A stretch of 48,926 nt of DNA from Butyrivibrio sp. (GCA_014799955.1 JAAVHB010000133.1:1-48926), one strand, 5' to 3'. Positions 25,284 to 33,827 are shown, counted from the stretch's first letter. Program-made: numbers and translations. Notes: generated from the letters alone by a model not told the origin.

Positions 25284-26153
25284 ATGAAAACGGAAATTTA
25301 CGCGTTTGCCGACGAGGCGGCTTCGGATTTTGAGGGGCAGATTGCGGCAATGAAGGATAACGGACTTGACGGGCTTGAAATCCGCAATGTTGACGGGACG
25401 AATGTCTCAGAGATTACGGAACAAAACGCCGCCCAGATAAGAAAGCGGCTTGACGGCGCGGGGCTTAAGGTGTGCTCCGTCGGCTCCCCGCTCGGAAAAA
25501 CGGGAATTGAGGACGGAAACTTTGAGGAGGAGCTTGAACGCTTCAGGCATACTTTAAACATTGCCGGTATTCTCGGAGCGGAATGCCTCAGGATTTTTTC
25601 CTTTTATATACCCTCGGGAGCCAATCCCGACATATACAAAAACGAAGTGATTGAACGTCTGGGAAAATTCTGCGAGCTTGCAGAAGGGCACAGCGTTACA
25701 CTCTGCCACGAAAACGAGAAGGGAATTTACGGGGATACGGCTAAGCGGTGCGCACAGATTCATATGGCGCTGCCGGAGATAAGAGGAGTTTTCGACCCCG
25801 CGAATTTCGTCCAGTGCGGCGAGGATACGCTTGAGGCATGGAAGCTTCTTAAACCGTACATAAAATATATGCATATCAAGGATGCGCTCCCGGACGGAGA
25901 TGTTGTGCCGGCGGGCAGGGGAATCGGCAATGTCGGAATTATCGTGAAGGATTTTATATCGGCGGGCGGGAGTAAATTCACGGTGGAGCCGCATCTTACG
26001 GTGTTTGAGGGCTTTGAGGCTCTTGAGCGCGGCGCAAAGAAAGCCGGGGAAGCGGCAGAGAAAAGGTTTGTTTATAAAAGCGCGCGCGAGGCGTTTGACG
26101 CGGCGTGCCGTGAATTCAAAAATATTTTGACGGAGGAAGGATTATGGAAATAG
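25284..26153 (+). CDS. Sugar phosphate isomerase/epimerase-like TIM-barrel enzyme
   Basis: 289 aa of the xylose-isomerase-like/AP endonuclease 2 superfamily. Metal-site candidates along the barrel are TLCHENEKGIYGD near residue 136, GVFDPANF near 170, YMHIKDALPDG near 200 and FTVEPHL near 233. Relatives act as isomerases, epimerases or dehydratases on polyols, inosose or keto-sugars. First gene of the five-gene operon; its stop overlaps the next start by 10 bp, so they are translationally coupled. The operon lacks a kinase or aldolase, so the exact pathway remains open. Confidence 0.82.
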   Translation: MKTEIYAFADEAASDFEGQIAAMKDNGLDGLEIRNVDGTNVSEITEQNAAQIRKRLDGAGLKVCSVGSPLGKTGIEDGNFEEELERFRHTLNIAGILGAECLRIFSFYIPSGANPDIYKNEVIERLGKFCELAEGHSVTLCHENEKGIYGDTAKRCAQIHMALPEIRGVFDPANFVQCGEDTLEAWKLLKPYIKYMHIKDALPDGDVVPAGRGIGNVGIIVKDFISAGGSKFTVEPHLTVFEGFEALERGAKKAGEAAEKRFVYKSAREAFDAACREFKNILTEEGLWK

Positions 26154-26881
26154 GAGCGCAGCTTTATACGGTGAGGGATTTTTGCAAAACGAAACCGGAG
26201 CTTTTGGAGTCGCTTAAAAAAATAGCGGACATAGGCTACAAAAACGTACAGGTTTCGGGCGTGTGCGATTATGAGCCGAAGTGGCTTGCCGACGCGCTTA
26301 AAGAAACGGGATTGAAATGTGTTCTGACACATATTCCGCCCGAGCGCATTGCAAGCGATACTTTGGCGGTTGTCATGGAGCATGATGTTTTTAGGTGCAG
26401 GAACGTCGGAATCGGATATTATGAGGTTCATAAGGACGGCGTTGAGGCGTTCTATGAAAAATTCGCGTATGCGGCGGATACCCTGCGCAGAGGCAGGAAG
26501 CAGCTCTGCTACCACAATCACGATCATGAGTTTATGAAGCTTGACGGCGAAACTGTTTTAAAAAGACTTGCCGACAGATTTACGCCCGAGCAGCTTTGCT
26601 TTACGCTTGACACCTACTGGGTGCAGGCAGGCGGCGCGGACCCTGTGTGGTGGACGGATTTTCTCAGTGAAAGAGTTCCCTGCGTCCATTTAAAGGATAT
26701 GGAATACGGCAGAAAAATGGCTCCGCTCGGAAAGGGCAATATAAATCTCGACGGCGTTATAGCGGCGTGTGAGAGGGCGGGGACGGAGTATTTGCTTGTG
26801 GAGCAGGACGACTGCTACGGGCAGAATCCTTTTGACTGTCTGAAAATAAGCTATGATTTTCTTAAATCAAGAGGCTTCTGA
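26144..26881 (+). CDS. Sugar phosphate isomerase/epimerase-like TIM-barrel enzyme (second)
   Basis: 245 aa, same superfamily as the preceding gene but more compact: MEIGAQLYTVRDFCKTKPEL start, CYHNHDHEFMKLDG near residue 125, FTLDTYWVQAGG near 158, VHLKDMEYG near 182 and LLVEQDD near 217, which supply the barrel-end metal ligands. The N-terminal GAQLYTVRD is common in proteins found beside Gfo/Idh/MocA dehydrogenases in sugar or inositol catabolism. GGAGG lies inside the end of the preceding gene. Confidence 0.85.
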   Translation: MEIGAQLYTVRDFCKTKPELLESLKKIADIGYKNVQVSGVCDYEPKWLADALKETGLKCVLTHIPPERIASDTLAVVMEHDVFRCRNVGIGYYEVHKDGVEAFYEKFAYAADTLRRGRKQLCYHNHDHEFMKLDGETVLKRLADRFTPEQLCFTLDTYWVQAGGADPVWWTDFLSERVPCVHLKDMEYGRKMAPLGKGNINLDGVIAACERAGTEYLLVEQDDCYGQNPFDCLKISYDFLKSRGF

Positions 26882-26901
26882 CGTTTGGGGGGATATATTT
26901 T

Positions 26902-28065
26902 ATGAAAAAAATAAGGCTTGGCATTATAGGCTTCGGAAACATGGGAACCGGACATTACAACAATATCAAAAACGGAAAGTGCCCTGAAATAGAGGTGAGC
27001 GCGATTGCGGATATAAATCCCGCCAGAATAGAGTGGGCGAGAGTGAATCTGCCGGAGAGCGTGGCGAAATTCGGCTCCGCCGAGGAGCTGCTTGACAGTG
27101 GCATGATAGACGCGGCGCTTATATCCGTGCCGCATTACGACCACCCGAAATACGCTATGGAGTGCTTTAAACGGCATATTCATGTTATGGTGGAAAAGCC
27201 CGCCGGAGTTTACACAAAGCAGGTCAGGGAGATGAATGAGGCGGCAGCGGGCGCCGGATTGGTGTTCGGCATGATGTTCAATCAACGCACCGACCATATT
27301 TACCGCAAAATGAAAGAGATTGTGGACAGCGGAAGGTACGGACAGATCAGGCGTACCAACTGGCTTATTACGAACTGGTACCGCCCGCAGGCGTATTACG
27401 ATTCGGGCGCGTGGCGCGCGACATGGTCGGGCGAGGGCGGCGGAGTTCTGCTCAACCAGTGTCCGCATCAGCTTGATTTATGGCAGTGGATATGCGGGAT
27501 GCCGGTTGAGGTTACGGCAAAGCTTTCTTACGGTCAGTGGCACGATATAGAGGTGGAGGACGATGTGACCGCATATGTAAAATACGCAAACGGGGCAACG
27601 GGTGTTTTTATAACATCGACGGGTGACGCCTGCGGCACCAACCGTTTTGAGATAGTTACGGACGGGGCAAAGCTGATTGCGGAAAACAACAGGCTGACAG
27701 CGTATGAGCTTGAGGTCGGTGAGCCGGAGTTTTCAAGGCAGAACAAAGAGCCGTTCGGCTGCCCGAAGGGCAGAAATATTGACATAGAAACCGACGGCAA
27801 ATCCGGACAGCACCCCGAGGTGTTAAACCGCTTTGCGGCGGCAATACTGCGCGGCGAGCCGCTTATCGCAGACGGTACAGAGGGAATACGCGGACTTACG
27901 CTTTCAAACGCCATGCATCTTTCCGACTGGCTGGGTAAAACAATTACACTGCCGCTTGACGAGGATTTGTTTTACAGCGAGCTGATGAAGCGGGTAAGAA
28001 CCTCGCGCCGAAAGGAAAATATAAACTCGGTTGTCGCAGACACGTCGGGGACATATAACACATAA
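26902..28065 (+). CDS. Gfo/Idh/MocA-family oxidoreductase, first of tandem pair
   Basis: 387 aa. N-terminal Rossmann domain with LGIIGFGNMGTGHY (GxGxxG) near residue 5 and the cofactor/substrate motif EKPAGVYTKQ near 97. The C-terminal alpha/beta domain contains GGGVLLNQCPHQLDLWQWIC near 178, whose QxxHxxD-type residues form the catalytic site. Predicted NAD(P)-dependent oxidation or reduction of a sugar, inositol or an acid derivative. GGGGGGA precedes ATG 26902. It is ~50% identical by eye to the next gene across the core. Confidence 0.88.
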   Translation: MKKIRLGIIGFGNMGTGHYNNIKNGKCPEIEVSAIADINPARIEWARVNLPESVAKFGSAEELLDSGMIDAALISVPHYDHPKYAMECFKRHIHVMVEKPAGVYTKQVREMNEAAAGAGLVFGMMFNQRTDHIYRKMKEIVDSGRYGQIRRTNWLITNWYRPQAYYDSGAWRATWSGEGGGVLLNQCPHQLDLWQWICGMPVEVTAKLSYGQWHDIEVEDDVTAYVKYANGATGVFITSTGDACGTNRFEIVTDGAKLIAENNRLTAYELEVGEPEFSRQNKEPFGCPKGRNIDIETDGKSGQHPEVLNRFAAAILRGEPLIADGTEGIRGLTLSNAMHLSDWLGKTITLPLDEDLFYSELMKRVRTSRRKENINSVVADTSGTYNT

Positions 28066-28085
28066 CGCCAGAGGACATATAAACT

Positions 28086-29261
28086 ATGGAAGAAATAAGA
28101 ACGGGAATAGTCGGAATCGGAAATATGGGTTTTGCGCACGCGGCCTGCATTTATGCCGGAAGAGTTAAGGGAATGCGGCTTGCCGCGCTGTGCGACACGG
28201 ACGGAAAAAAGCTTTGCCGGGCGCGCGCGGAATTTGACGGTGTAGAGCTGTTTGACGAATATGAGAAGCTTTTTGCGAGCGGACTTATCGACGCCGTTAT
28301 AATCGCGGTACCGCACAGGCTGCACGGGGAAATTGCCGCGGCGGCGTTTGCGGCGGGGCTTCACGTTATGACGGAAAAACCGGAGGATATAAGTATTTCC
28401 GCAGCAAGGAAAATGAATGAGGCGGCGAGGAAAAGCGGCAAGGTTTTCGGGATAATGTTTAATCAGCGGACCAATCCTCTTTACCGGAAGGCGCGTGAGC
28501 TTGTGCAGGGCGGAAGGCTCGGAGAGCTTAAACGCTCCGTATGGATTATAACGAACTGGTACCGCACTCAGGGATACTATGATTCCGGCGGATGGAGGGC
28601 GACATGGGCAGGCGAAGGCGGCGGCGTGCTTATAAATCAGGCGCCCCACAATCTCGATTTGTGGCAGTGGATATGCGGAATGCCCTCAGCCGTGACGGCT
28701 TTCTGCGATACCGCAAAATACCATAATATCGAGGTGGAGGACGATGCTACGGTATTTGCCCGTTATCCGAATGGCGCGACGGGCACGTTTATCACTTCGA
28801 CGGGAGAATATCCGGGCACCAACCGTTTTGAGATTTCGGGAACACGGGGAAAGCTTGTCATTGAAAACGGTATGCTGAAACTTTGGGAAAATGATGCCGA
28901 TGAGAGAGAAATGTGTTATAATACGAAAATAAGCCCCGACGACGTATCCGTTAAATACAGCGAATACATTCCCGAGACGGCAGAAACGGCGCACATGGGG
29001 GTTTTACAGAGCTTTGCCGACTGCATTTTAATAGGAAGCCCGCTGATTGCGGAGGGAAGCGAGGGAATAAATTCTCTTGAGATTTCAAACGCGGCGTATT
29101 TGTCTGAATGGACGGGCAATAAAGAAATAAAGCTTCCGCTGCGCGGGGAGGAGTTTGACGGTTATCTGCGCCGCAAAACGGAGTCCTCCGCGTTTACTGA
29201 GGAGACGGACGGCGGGCTCGCCGACGGAGAATACAAGAAACGCTGGCAGGTACAGTGGTGA
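28086..29261 (+). CDS. Gfo/Idh/MocA-family oxidoreductase, second of tandem pair
   Basis: 391-aa paralogue of the preceding gene: GIVGIGNMGFAHAACIYAGR start, TEKPEDISISAARKMNEAAR near residue 98 and GGGVLINQAPHNLDLWQWIC near 181. The stretch from MFNQRTN to the GTNRFEIS segment follows its neighbour almost block for block, so the pair arose by tandem duplication. The motif after Lys reads EKPED rather than EKPAG, which may reflect altered substrate choice. Its 3' end is 16 bp before the permease start. Likely a successive or alternative oxidation step in the same pathway. Confidence 0.88.
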   Translation: MEEIRTGIVGIGNMGFAHAACIYAGRVKGMRLAALCDTDGKKLCRARAEFDGVELFDEYEKLFASGLIDAVIIAVPHRLHGEIAAAAFAAGLHVMTEKPEDISISAARKMNEAARKSGKVFGIMFNQRTNPLYRKARELVQGGRLGELKRSVWIITNWYRTQGYYDSGGWRATWAGEGGGVLINQAPHNLDLWQWICGMPSAVTAFCDTAKYHNIEVEDDATVFARYPNGATGTFITSTGEYPGTNRFEISGTRGKLVIENGMLKLWENDADEREMCYNTKISPDDVSVKYSEYIPETAETAHMGVLQSFADCILIGSPLIAEGSEGINSLEISNAAYLSEWTGNKEIKLPLRGEEFDGYLRRKTESSAFTEETDGGLADGEYKKRWQVQW

Positions 29262-29277
29262 TGAGGTGATATTTAAA

Positions 29278-30114
29278 ATGGCTCTTATGCTTTTTGTTGT
29301 GGGGTGTTATACGGTAACCTCGCTGAGCGACAAATACGCGGTGGCAAAGCTTAAGCTTAACGGAAACGAGCTTACGTTTCTTATGGCGGCGGCAACCTCG
29401 TTTTTCATGCTGTTTTATCTTCCGTTTGACAGCAGGCTTTTTGTACCTTCGTGGCAGAGCTTCGCGGCAATCGCGCTGATGGCGGTTTCCAAAATGCTGG
29501 AATTCCAGCTCGCGGCGGTAATCCTTAGGGAGATGTCAGCGTTTGAGCTGAAGGCGTGGCTGGGAATTACGCTCTTTATCTCGTACGCTACAGACCTTAT
29601 AAACCGGACGGCGGCTCTCGGTTTTAACACACTTATCAAATTCGGATTTATTCTGGTCACGACAGCCGGACTTTTTCTGATTGCCAAATCCGGCAAAAAA
29701 AAGATAAACTACAGGAAGATACTGATTCCGCTTATCGGCTATCTGCTCGTAAAATACGGCTACGGGCTAGTGGTGAATCTGACGCAGAGCCATATCTCGC
29801 CGTCACTGTCGCTGTTCTGCGCCCTTGTGATACTGTCGGCGGTGCTTGCGCCGATGGCACATCCGATAAAGCTTGTTAAGGAAAAGCCTAAGGGGACTGC
29901 GTTCGTGGCGCTTACGAAAATTCCCAACGTGGCGGGGCTTGTGTGCGAAAATCTTGTTGCCGCGCAGAGTATGTCGAACTACTCGTTTATTCAGCCGATG
30001 ATTCTTGTGGTGCTGTTTTTCATTCAGCTTATCAAACGCGAGGAGTGCAGCAGACGGAACGTCGCGGGAGGAATCATATGTATCGCCGGGATTGTCGGCT
30101 TTCAGCTCTTTTGA
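29278..30114 (+). CDS. DMT/EamA-like permease
   Basis: 278 aa, very hydrophobic, about 8-10 transmembrane segments (MALMLFVVGCYTVTSLSDKY start; FGFILVTTAGLFLIAKSGKK near residue 122; SLFCALVILSAVLAPMAHPI near 180; a final IAGIVGFQLF helix). This looks like a drug/metabolite transporter-type permease, a likely importer or exporter for the operon's substrate. An open frame extends upstream inside the dehydrogenase gene, but ATG 29278 with GAGGTGAT at 29263-29270, an excellent match to the 16S tail, is the real start. Last gene of the operon. Confidence 0.75.
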   Translation: MALMLFVVGCYTVTSLSDKYAVAKLKLNGNELTFLMAAATSFFMLFYLPFDSRLFVPSWQSFAAIALMAVSKMLEFQLAAVILREMSAFELKAWLGITLFISYATDLINRTAALGFNTLIKFGFILVTTAGLFLIAKSGKKKINYRKILIPLIGYLLVKYGYGLVVNLTQSHISPSLSLFCALVILSAVLAPMAHPIKLVKEKPKGTAFVALTKIPNVAGLVCENLVAAQSMSNYSFIQPMILVVLFFIQLIKREECSRRNVAGGIICIAGIVGFQLF

Positions 30115-30177
30115 TTCGGCGAAGGAAAATTGCCGGAGCAGTATAACGATATTTTAATGAAGAAATTAAAAAAAGTG

Positions 30178-30207
30178 TTGACTTCCCGCCGCCGCCTATG
30201 TTATAGT
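30178..30207 (+). promoter_or_regulatory. Promoter of rpmG-secE-nusG, spanned by an inverted repeat
   Basis: TTGACT (30178-30183), 18 bp, TATAGT (30202-30207). ACTTCCCG (30181-30188) and CGGGAAGT (30218-30225) flank the -10 box as an 8-bp inverted repeat; a nine-T run follows at 30232-30240. Confidence 0.65.
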
Positions 30208-30284
30208 AGGAAAGCTACGGGAAGTAAGGGCTTTTTTTTTATGCTCTGAAAAATAGATTGCGAAAAAATTTGGAGGTACAGGAT

Positions 30285-30434
30285 ATGCGTGTCAAAATCA
30301 CATTGGCTTGCACCGAATGCAAGCAGCGTAATTACAATACGACGAAGGATAAGAAGACTCATGCGGACAGAATGGAGACAAAGAAATACTGCAAGTTCTG
30401 CAAGACCCATACACTGCATAAGGAAACCAAATAA
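30285..30434 (+). CDS. rpmG: 50S ribosomal protein L33 (zinc-binding form)
   Basis: 49-aa protein, [20 protein letters not shown] at the start and [16 protein letters not shown] at the end. The two CxxC pairs (C9/C12 and C36/C39) are the zinc ribbon of the C+ type of L33 in the large subunit. TGGAGG sits nine bases before ATG 30285. Its place directly before secE-nusG is the usual Firmicute order, so it shares their transcription from the promoter at 30178. Confidence 0.95.
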   Translation: MRVKITLACTECKQRNYNTTKDKKTHADRMETKKYCKFCKTHTLHKETK

Positions 30435-30478
30435 TTGCTGTCGGGGGACAGTGCCAGTTTAGTATGGAGGTCAGTAAT

Positions 30479-30769
30479 ATGAGTGATTCGGAGAAGGAAC
30501 TCAAGGACAAAACCGCGTCGGTTGACGAAGTATCCGTTGCGGATATGGACGCCAAGACGGTCAAGCCTGTCAAGGCTAAACCGAAGTCGGGCAAGGAAAA
30601 CTTCTTTTCGCAGATAAAGGCGGAATTCAAGAAAATCATCTGGCCCAGCCGCCAGTCGTTACTCAAGCAGACCGGAGTCGTTTTGATTTACTCGGTAGTT
30701 TTGGGAGTTGTTATTACTCTGGTCGATTTGGTTATTCAGTTCGGACTGGATTTGGTAATAACAAAATAA
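30479..30769 (+). CDS. secE: Preprotein translocase subunit SecE
   Basis: 96 aa. The first ~40 residues are charged and poorly conserved; then FFSQIKAEFKKIIWPSRQSL, the amphipathic helix typical of SecE, and a single C-terminal transmembrane segment (VVLIYSVVLGVVITLVDLVI). It clamps SecY in the SecYEG channel. ATG 30479 is preferred over 30464 because GGAGG at 30466-30470 falls between them and serves the later start. Followed 20 bp later by nusG. Confidence 0.93.
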   Translation: MSDSEKELKDKTASVDEVSVADMDAKTVKPVKAKPKSGKENFFSQIKAEFKKIIWPSRQSLLKQTGVVLIYSVVLGVVITLVDLVIQFGLDLVITK

Positions 30770-30789
30770 GATTCGGGAAAGGTGCTTAG

Positions 30790-31320
30790 ATGTCAGAAGA
30801 AATGTCAGGAGCCAGCTGGTATGTGGTTCACACATATTCCGGCTACGAGAATAAGGTAAAAGCCAACATTGAGAAGACTATCGAGAACAGAAATCTTCAG
30901 GACCAGATACTTGAGGTTTCGGTGCCGCTTGAAACGGTGATAGAGATTACCAAGACCGGAGCTAAGAAGCAGGTTCAGAAGAAGATATTCCCGGGATACG
31001 TACTCATTCATATGTTTATGAATGACGACACATGGTATGTGGTCCGCAACACGAGAGGCGTGACCGGATTCGTAGGTCCGGGCTCCAAGCCGGTGCCGCT
31101 TACGGATGACGAGATGAAGAATCTCGGCATCAATGCCAGAAAGGTCACAATCGATTACAAGGTCGGAGATACCATCGTTGCGGTGTCCGGCGTATGGGAA
31201 AATACGGTTGGCGTTATCAGGAGTATTAATGAAGGAAAGCAGACGGTTACAATCATGGTCGATATGTTCGGCCGCGAAACTCCGGTAGAGCTTAACTTCA
31301 ATGAAATACGGCATATGTAA
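30790..31320 (+). CDS. nusG: Transcription antitermination/termination factor NusG
   Basis: 176 aa: N-terminal NGN domain (SWYVVHTYSGYENKVKANIE, then KKIFPGYVLIHM and RNTRGVTGFVGPGSKPVPL) that binds RNA polymerase, and a C-terminal KOW domain (DTIVAVSGVWENTVGVIRSI) that contacts Rho or S10. Standard length. GGAAAGG upstream of ATG 30790. Confidence 0.96.
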   Translation: MSEEMSGASWYVVHTYSGYENKVKANIEKTIENRNLQDQILEVSVPLETVIEITKTGAKKQVQKKIFPGYVLIHMFMNDDTWYVVRNTRGVTGFVGPGSKPVPLTDDEMKNLGINARKVTIDYKVGDTIVAVSGVWENTVGVIRSINEGKQTVTIMVDMFGRETPVELNFNEIRHM

Positions 31321-31369
31321 AAATATGCATACCGTTATTGTTTCCGCCCCGGCGGAAGCGGATACGGGC

Positions 31370-31397
31370 GTGGGAGGGTAATTCCCGCAAATACCAC
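31370..31397 (+). promoter_or_regulatory. L1-site-like hairpin, copy 1 (rplK leader)
   Basis: GTGG and CCAC enclose a GGG/CCC inner stem separated by an asymmetric loop (GTGGGAGGG ... CCCGCAAATACCAC, 28 nt). An identical-length copy precedes rplA. Both resemble the two-stem, asymmetric-loop target of ribosomal protein L1, suggesting autogenous translational control by the rplA product. Inference from structure and position. Confidence 0.6.
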
Positions 31398-31419
31398 ATT
31401 ATTTTAGGAGGTGCCAAAG

Positions 31420-31845
31420 ATGGCAAAAAAAGTAACAGGTTATATTAAATTACAGATTCCTGCCGGCAAAGCAACACCGGCTCCGCCTGTCGGTCCGGCG
31501 CTCGGACAGCACGGCGTAAACATCGTTGAATTCACAAAGCAGTTCAACGCCAAGACAGCAGACATGGGAGATACCGTTATCCCCGTAGTCATCACTGTTT
31601 ATGCGGACAGAAGCTTCAGTTTTATAACAAAGACTCCGCCTGCCGCTGTTCTCCTTAAGAAAGCCTGCAACATCAAGTCCGGTTCGGCAGTACCGAACAA
31701 GACCAAGGTTGCTAAGATTTCCAAGGCAGATCTTCAGAAGATTGCAGAAACCAAGATGCCCGATTTGAATGCGGCGTCACTTGAAGCGGCAATGAGCATG
31801 ATTGCCGGTACAGCAAGAAGTATGGGAATCACGGTTGAAGAATAA
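31420..31845 (+). CDS. rplK: 50S ribosomal protein L11
   Basis: 141 aa, the exact normal length. [20 protein letters not shown] start, [14 protein letters not shown] near residue 22 (the conserved proline hinge and thiopeptide-binding region), and [12 protein letters not shown] near the end. An upstream GTG at 31411 in frame is part of the AGGAGGTG ribosome site, so ATG 31420 is the start. Part of the GTPase-associated centre of the 50S subunit. Confidence 0.96.
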   Translation: MAKKVTGYIKLQIPAGKATPAPPVGPALGQHGVNIVEFTKQFNAKTADMGDTVIPVVITVYADRSFSFITKTPPAAVLLKKACNIKSGSAVPNKTKVAKISKADLQKIAETKMPDLNAASLEAAMSMIAGTARSMGITVEE

Positions 31846-31864
31846 GAGTAACAGTAAGCAAATT

Positions 31865-31892
31865 GTGGGAGGGCAGACCCCGCAAATACCAC
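31865..31892 (+). promoter_or_regulatory. L1-site-like hairpin, copy 2 (rplK-rplA spacer)
   Basis: Second 28-nt copy of the element at 31370-31397: GTGGGAGGG, a four-base linker, then CCCCGCAAATACCAC. Only the loop side differs, so paired bases are kept. It ends two bases before the TAGGAGG ribosome site of rplA, where L1 binding could block initiation. Confidence 0.6.
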
Positions 31893-31908
31893 TAGGAGGT
31901 TTTATTTA

Positions 31909-32604
31909 ATGAAAAGAGGCAAAAAATATGTTGAGGCGGCAAAGTTAATCGACCGCGCAACACTTTACAGCGCAGAGGATGCCGTTGCATTGGTTAAGAA
32001 GGCATCCACCGCAAAATTTGACGAGACGGTTGAGGCTCATATAAGAACAGGCTGTGACGGACGTCACGCAGACCAGCAGATTCGCGGTGCCGTAGTTCTT
32101 CCTCACGGAACCGGAAAGACCGTAAGAGTTCTTGTTTTCGCAAAGGGAGCAAAGGCTACCGAGGCAGAGAGTGCCGGAGCCGATTTCGTAGGCGGCGAGG
32201 AGCTTATTCCCAAGATTCAGAACGACGGATGGTTTGAGTTCGACGTTGTTGTTGCAACTCCCGACATGATGGGCGTTGTAGGACGTCTCGGACGTGTGCT
32301 CGGTCCCAAGGGCCTGATGCCCAATCCCAAGGCAGGAACGGTAACGATGGATGTTGCCAAGGCCATTGCGGATATCAAGGCAGGTAAAATCGAGTACAGG
32401 CTTGACAAGACAAACATCGTTCATGTTCCCGTCGGAAAGGTTTCTTTCACGGAGGAGCAGCTTGCCGATAACTTCAAGGCAATTATGGACGCAATCGTTA
32501 AGGCTAAGCCGTCGGCAGTAAAGGGACAGTATATCAAGAACATCACTCTCTCTTCCACAATGGGACCCGGAGTGAAGGTTGACTCGTTAAGATATCTTGG
32601 TTAA
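31909..32604 (+). CDS. rplA: 50S ribosomal protein L1
   Basis: 231 aa, typical. [20 protein letters not shown] start, [20 protein letters not shown] near residue 44, [18 protein letters not shown] near 126 (signature of the RNA-binding domain) and [20 protein letters not shown] near the end. It binds 23S rRNA at the L1 stalk and, in many bacteria, represses its own mRNA; the two hairpins before rplK and rplA are candidate targets. TAGGAGG precedes ATG 31909. Confidence 0.96.
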   Translation: MKRGKKYVEAAKLIDRATLYSAEDAVALVKKASTAKFDETVEAHIRTGCDGRHADQQIRGAVVLPHGTGKTVRVLVFAKGAKATEAESAGADFVGGEELIPKIQNDGWFEFDVVVATPDMMGVVGRLGRVLGPKGLMPNPKAGTVTMDVAKAIADIKAGKIEYRLDKTNIVHVPVGKVSFTEEQLADNFKAIMDAIVKAKPSAVKGQYIKNITLSSTMGPGVKVDSLRYLG

Positions 32605-32611
32605 TTGACTG

Positions 32612-32640
32612 TTGACAAAATTAAACAGGAATGTTAATAT
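32612..32640 (+). promoter_or_regulatory. Promoter of rplJ-rplL
   Basis: Perfect TTGACA (32612-32617), 17 bp, TAATAT (32635-32640). The bases around the -35 box (TGACTGTTGACAA) are the same as at the rpoBC promoter. Confidence 0.85.
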
Positions 32641-32649
32641 AGCATTTGT

Positions 32650-32785
32650 CGGTCGGATTTTCCGACTGTTACCGTAGACAGCAGGCGCCGCAAGGCATAA
32701 GCATACAACACCTGCCTAGGGAATGTGTTAAAAGAGTGATTAATGACTTTTAGATGCCTCCCGTATGTCTGCGGGAGGCATTTAT
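32650..32785 (+). ncRNA. Ribosomal protein L10 leader with attenuator hairpin
   Basis: The stretch CCGTAGACAGCAGGCGCC, then AAGGCATAAGC and CACCTGCCTAGG (32672-32720), matches the conserved core of the Firmicute L10 leader to which L10(L12)4 binds. It is followed by a 10-bp hairpin, ATGCCTCCCG (32754-32763) against CGGGAGGCAT (32772-32781), with a short T-tract. L10 bound to the core would favour this terminator, giving feedback control of rplJL. Outer boundaries are approximate. Confidence 0.85.
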
Positions 32786-32792
32786 ATGCACC

Positions 32793-32870
32793 GACCCGTG
32801 CATAGGTATATGCCGCTGAAGCGGCGCACGGGTCGCGCGGCGAGTAGGAGAAGATAAATCTCCCCTACTC
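32793..32870 (+). repeat. Structured repeat element, copy 1 (rplJ leader)
   Basis: 78 nt. GACCCGTGC pairs with GCACGGGTC around two small hairpins, GCATA-GGTA-TATGC and GCCGC-TGAA-GCGGC (they share one C, so one is trimmed), making a three-way junction. A linker GCGCGGC follows, then a second stem GAGTAGG...CCTACTC. No T-run follows. It sits between the L10 attenuator and the rplJ ribosome site. A near copy lies at 33869. Not a family I recognise. Confidence 0.8.
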
Positions 32871-32903
32871 AATTGCCGAATATTCTATAAGGAGGAACTA
32901 CTC

Positions 32904-33398
32904 ATGGCAAAGGTTGAACTCAAAAAACCTATCGTTGACGAAATCGTTGAGAACCTTAAAGACGCTAAGGCAGTCGTGCTTGCGGATTACCGCGGACTTA
33001 CGGTAGAGCAGGATACGGAGCTGCGCAGGAAAATGAGAGATGCGGGCGTTGTATACAAGGTTTACAAGAATACAATGATTAAGCGCGCGATTGAAGGAAC
33101 CGAATTTGAAGCGCTCGGCGCCGACTTGGAGGGACCTACCGCAATCGCTGTTTCCAAGGAAGACGCTGCGGCTCCCGCAAGGAATCTTTACGAATTCGCA
33201 AAGAAGGCTGAGGCTTTGGAGCTTAAATCAGGCGTGGTTGAAGGAACTTACTATGATAAGAAGGGTATCACCGTTATCGCTACCATCCCGTCGAGAGACG
33301 AGCTTATCTCCAAATTCCTTGGAAGCATTCAGTCACCTATCGCTAATTTTGCACGCGTTATCAAGCAGATTGCAGAGCAGAAGGAAGCAGAGGCTTAG
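32904..33398 (+). CDS. rplJ: 50S ribosomal protein L10
   Basis: 164 aa, normal length. Start MAKVELKKPIVDEIVENLKD, VLADYRGLTVEQDTELRRKM near residue 25 (rRNA-binding domain), VYKNTMIKRAIEGTEF near 53, and a C-terminal helix (SPIANFARVIKQIAEQKEAE) that anchors L7/L12 dimers. AAGGAGGAA precedes ATG 32904. Transcribed from 32612 through the L10 leader and structured element copy 1. Confidence 0.96.
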   Translation: MAKVELKKPIVDEIVENLKDAKAVVLADYRGLTVEQDTELRRKMRDAGVVYKVYKNTMIKRAIEGTEFEALGADLEGPTAIAVSKEDAAAPARNLYEFAKKAEALELKSGVVEGTYYDKKGITVIATIPSRDELISKFLGSIQSPIANFARVIKQIAEQKEAEA

Positions 33399-33444
33399 AA
33401 ATTATTTTTTACCAAATTAAATATTTATATGGAGGAGAATTAAA

Positions 33445-33810
33445 ATGACAACTCAGGAAATTATTGAAGTAATCAAAGGTTTATCAGTATTGGAATTAAA
33501 TGACCTTGTTAAGGCTTGTGAGGAAGAGTTCGGCGTATCCGCAGCAGCAGGCGTTGTAGTTGCAGCAGCAGGCGGTGCAGCAGCAGCCGAGGAAGAGAAG
33601 ACCGAATTTGACGTTGTTCTTGTTGAGGCAGGAGAGTCTAAGGTTAAGGTTATCAAGGTTGTTCGTGAAATCACCGGACTTGGTCTTAAGGAAGCTAAAG
33701 ACCTCGTTGACGGCGCTCCCAAGACCGTTAAGGAAGCAGCGGCTAAGGAAGAGGCTGAGGAGATTAAGAAGAAACTTGAGGCTGAAGGCGCTAAGGTTGA
33801 GCTTAAGTAA
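33445..33810 (+). CDS. rplL: 50S ribosomal protein L7/L12
   Basis: 121 aa, normal. N-terminal dimerisation helices ([20 protein letters not shown]), an Ala/Val/Gly-rich hinge ([20 protein letters not shown]) and the C-terminal factor-binding domain ([40 protein letters not shown]). GGAGGAGAA before ATG 33445. Present in several copies per ribosome, it recruits translation GTPases. A strong terminator follows. Confidence 0.97.
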   Translation: MTTQEIIEVIKGLSVLELNDLVKACEEEFGVSAAAGVVVAAAGGAAAAEEEKTEFDVVLVEAGESKVKVIKVVREITGLGLKEAKDLVDGAPKTVKEAAAKEEAEEIKKKLEAEGAKVELK

Positions 33811-33827
33811 TTCAGGCAGAGTAAACG

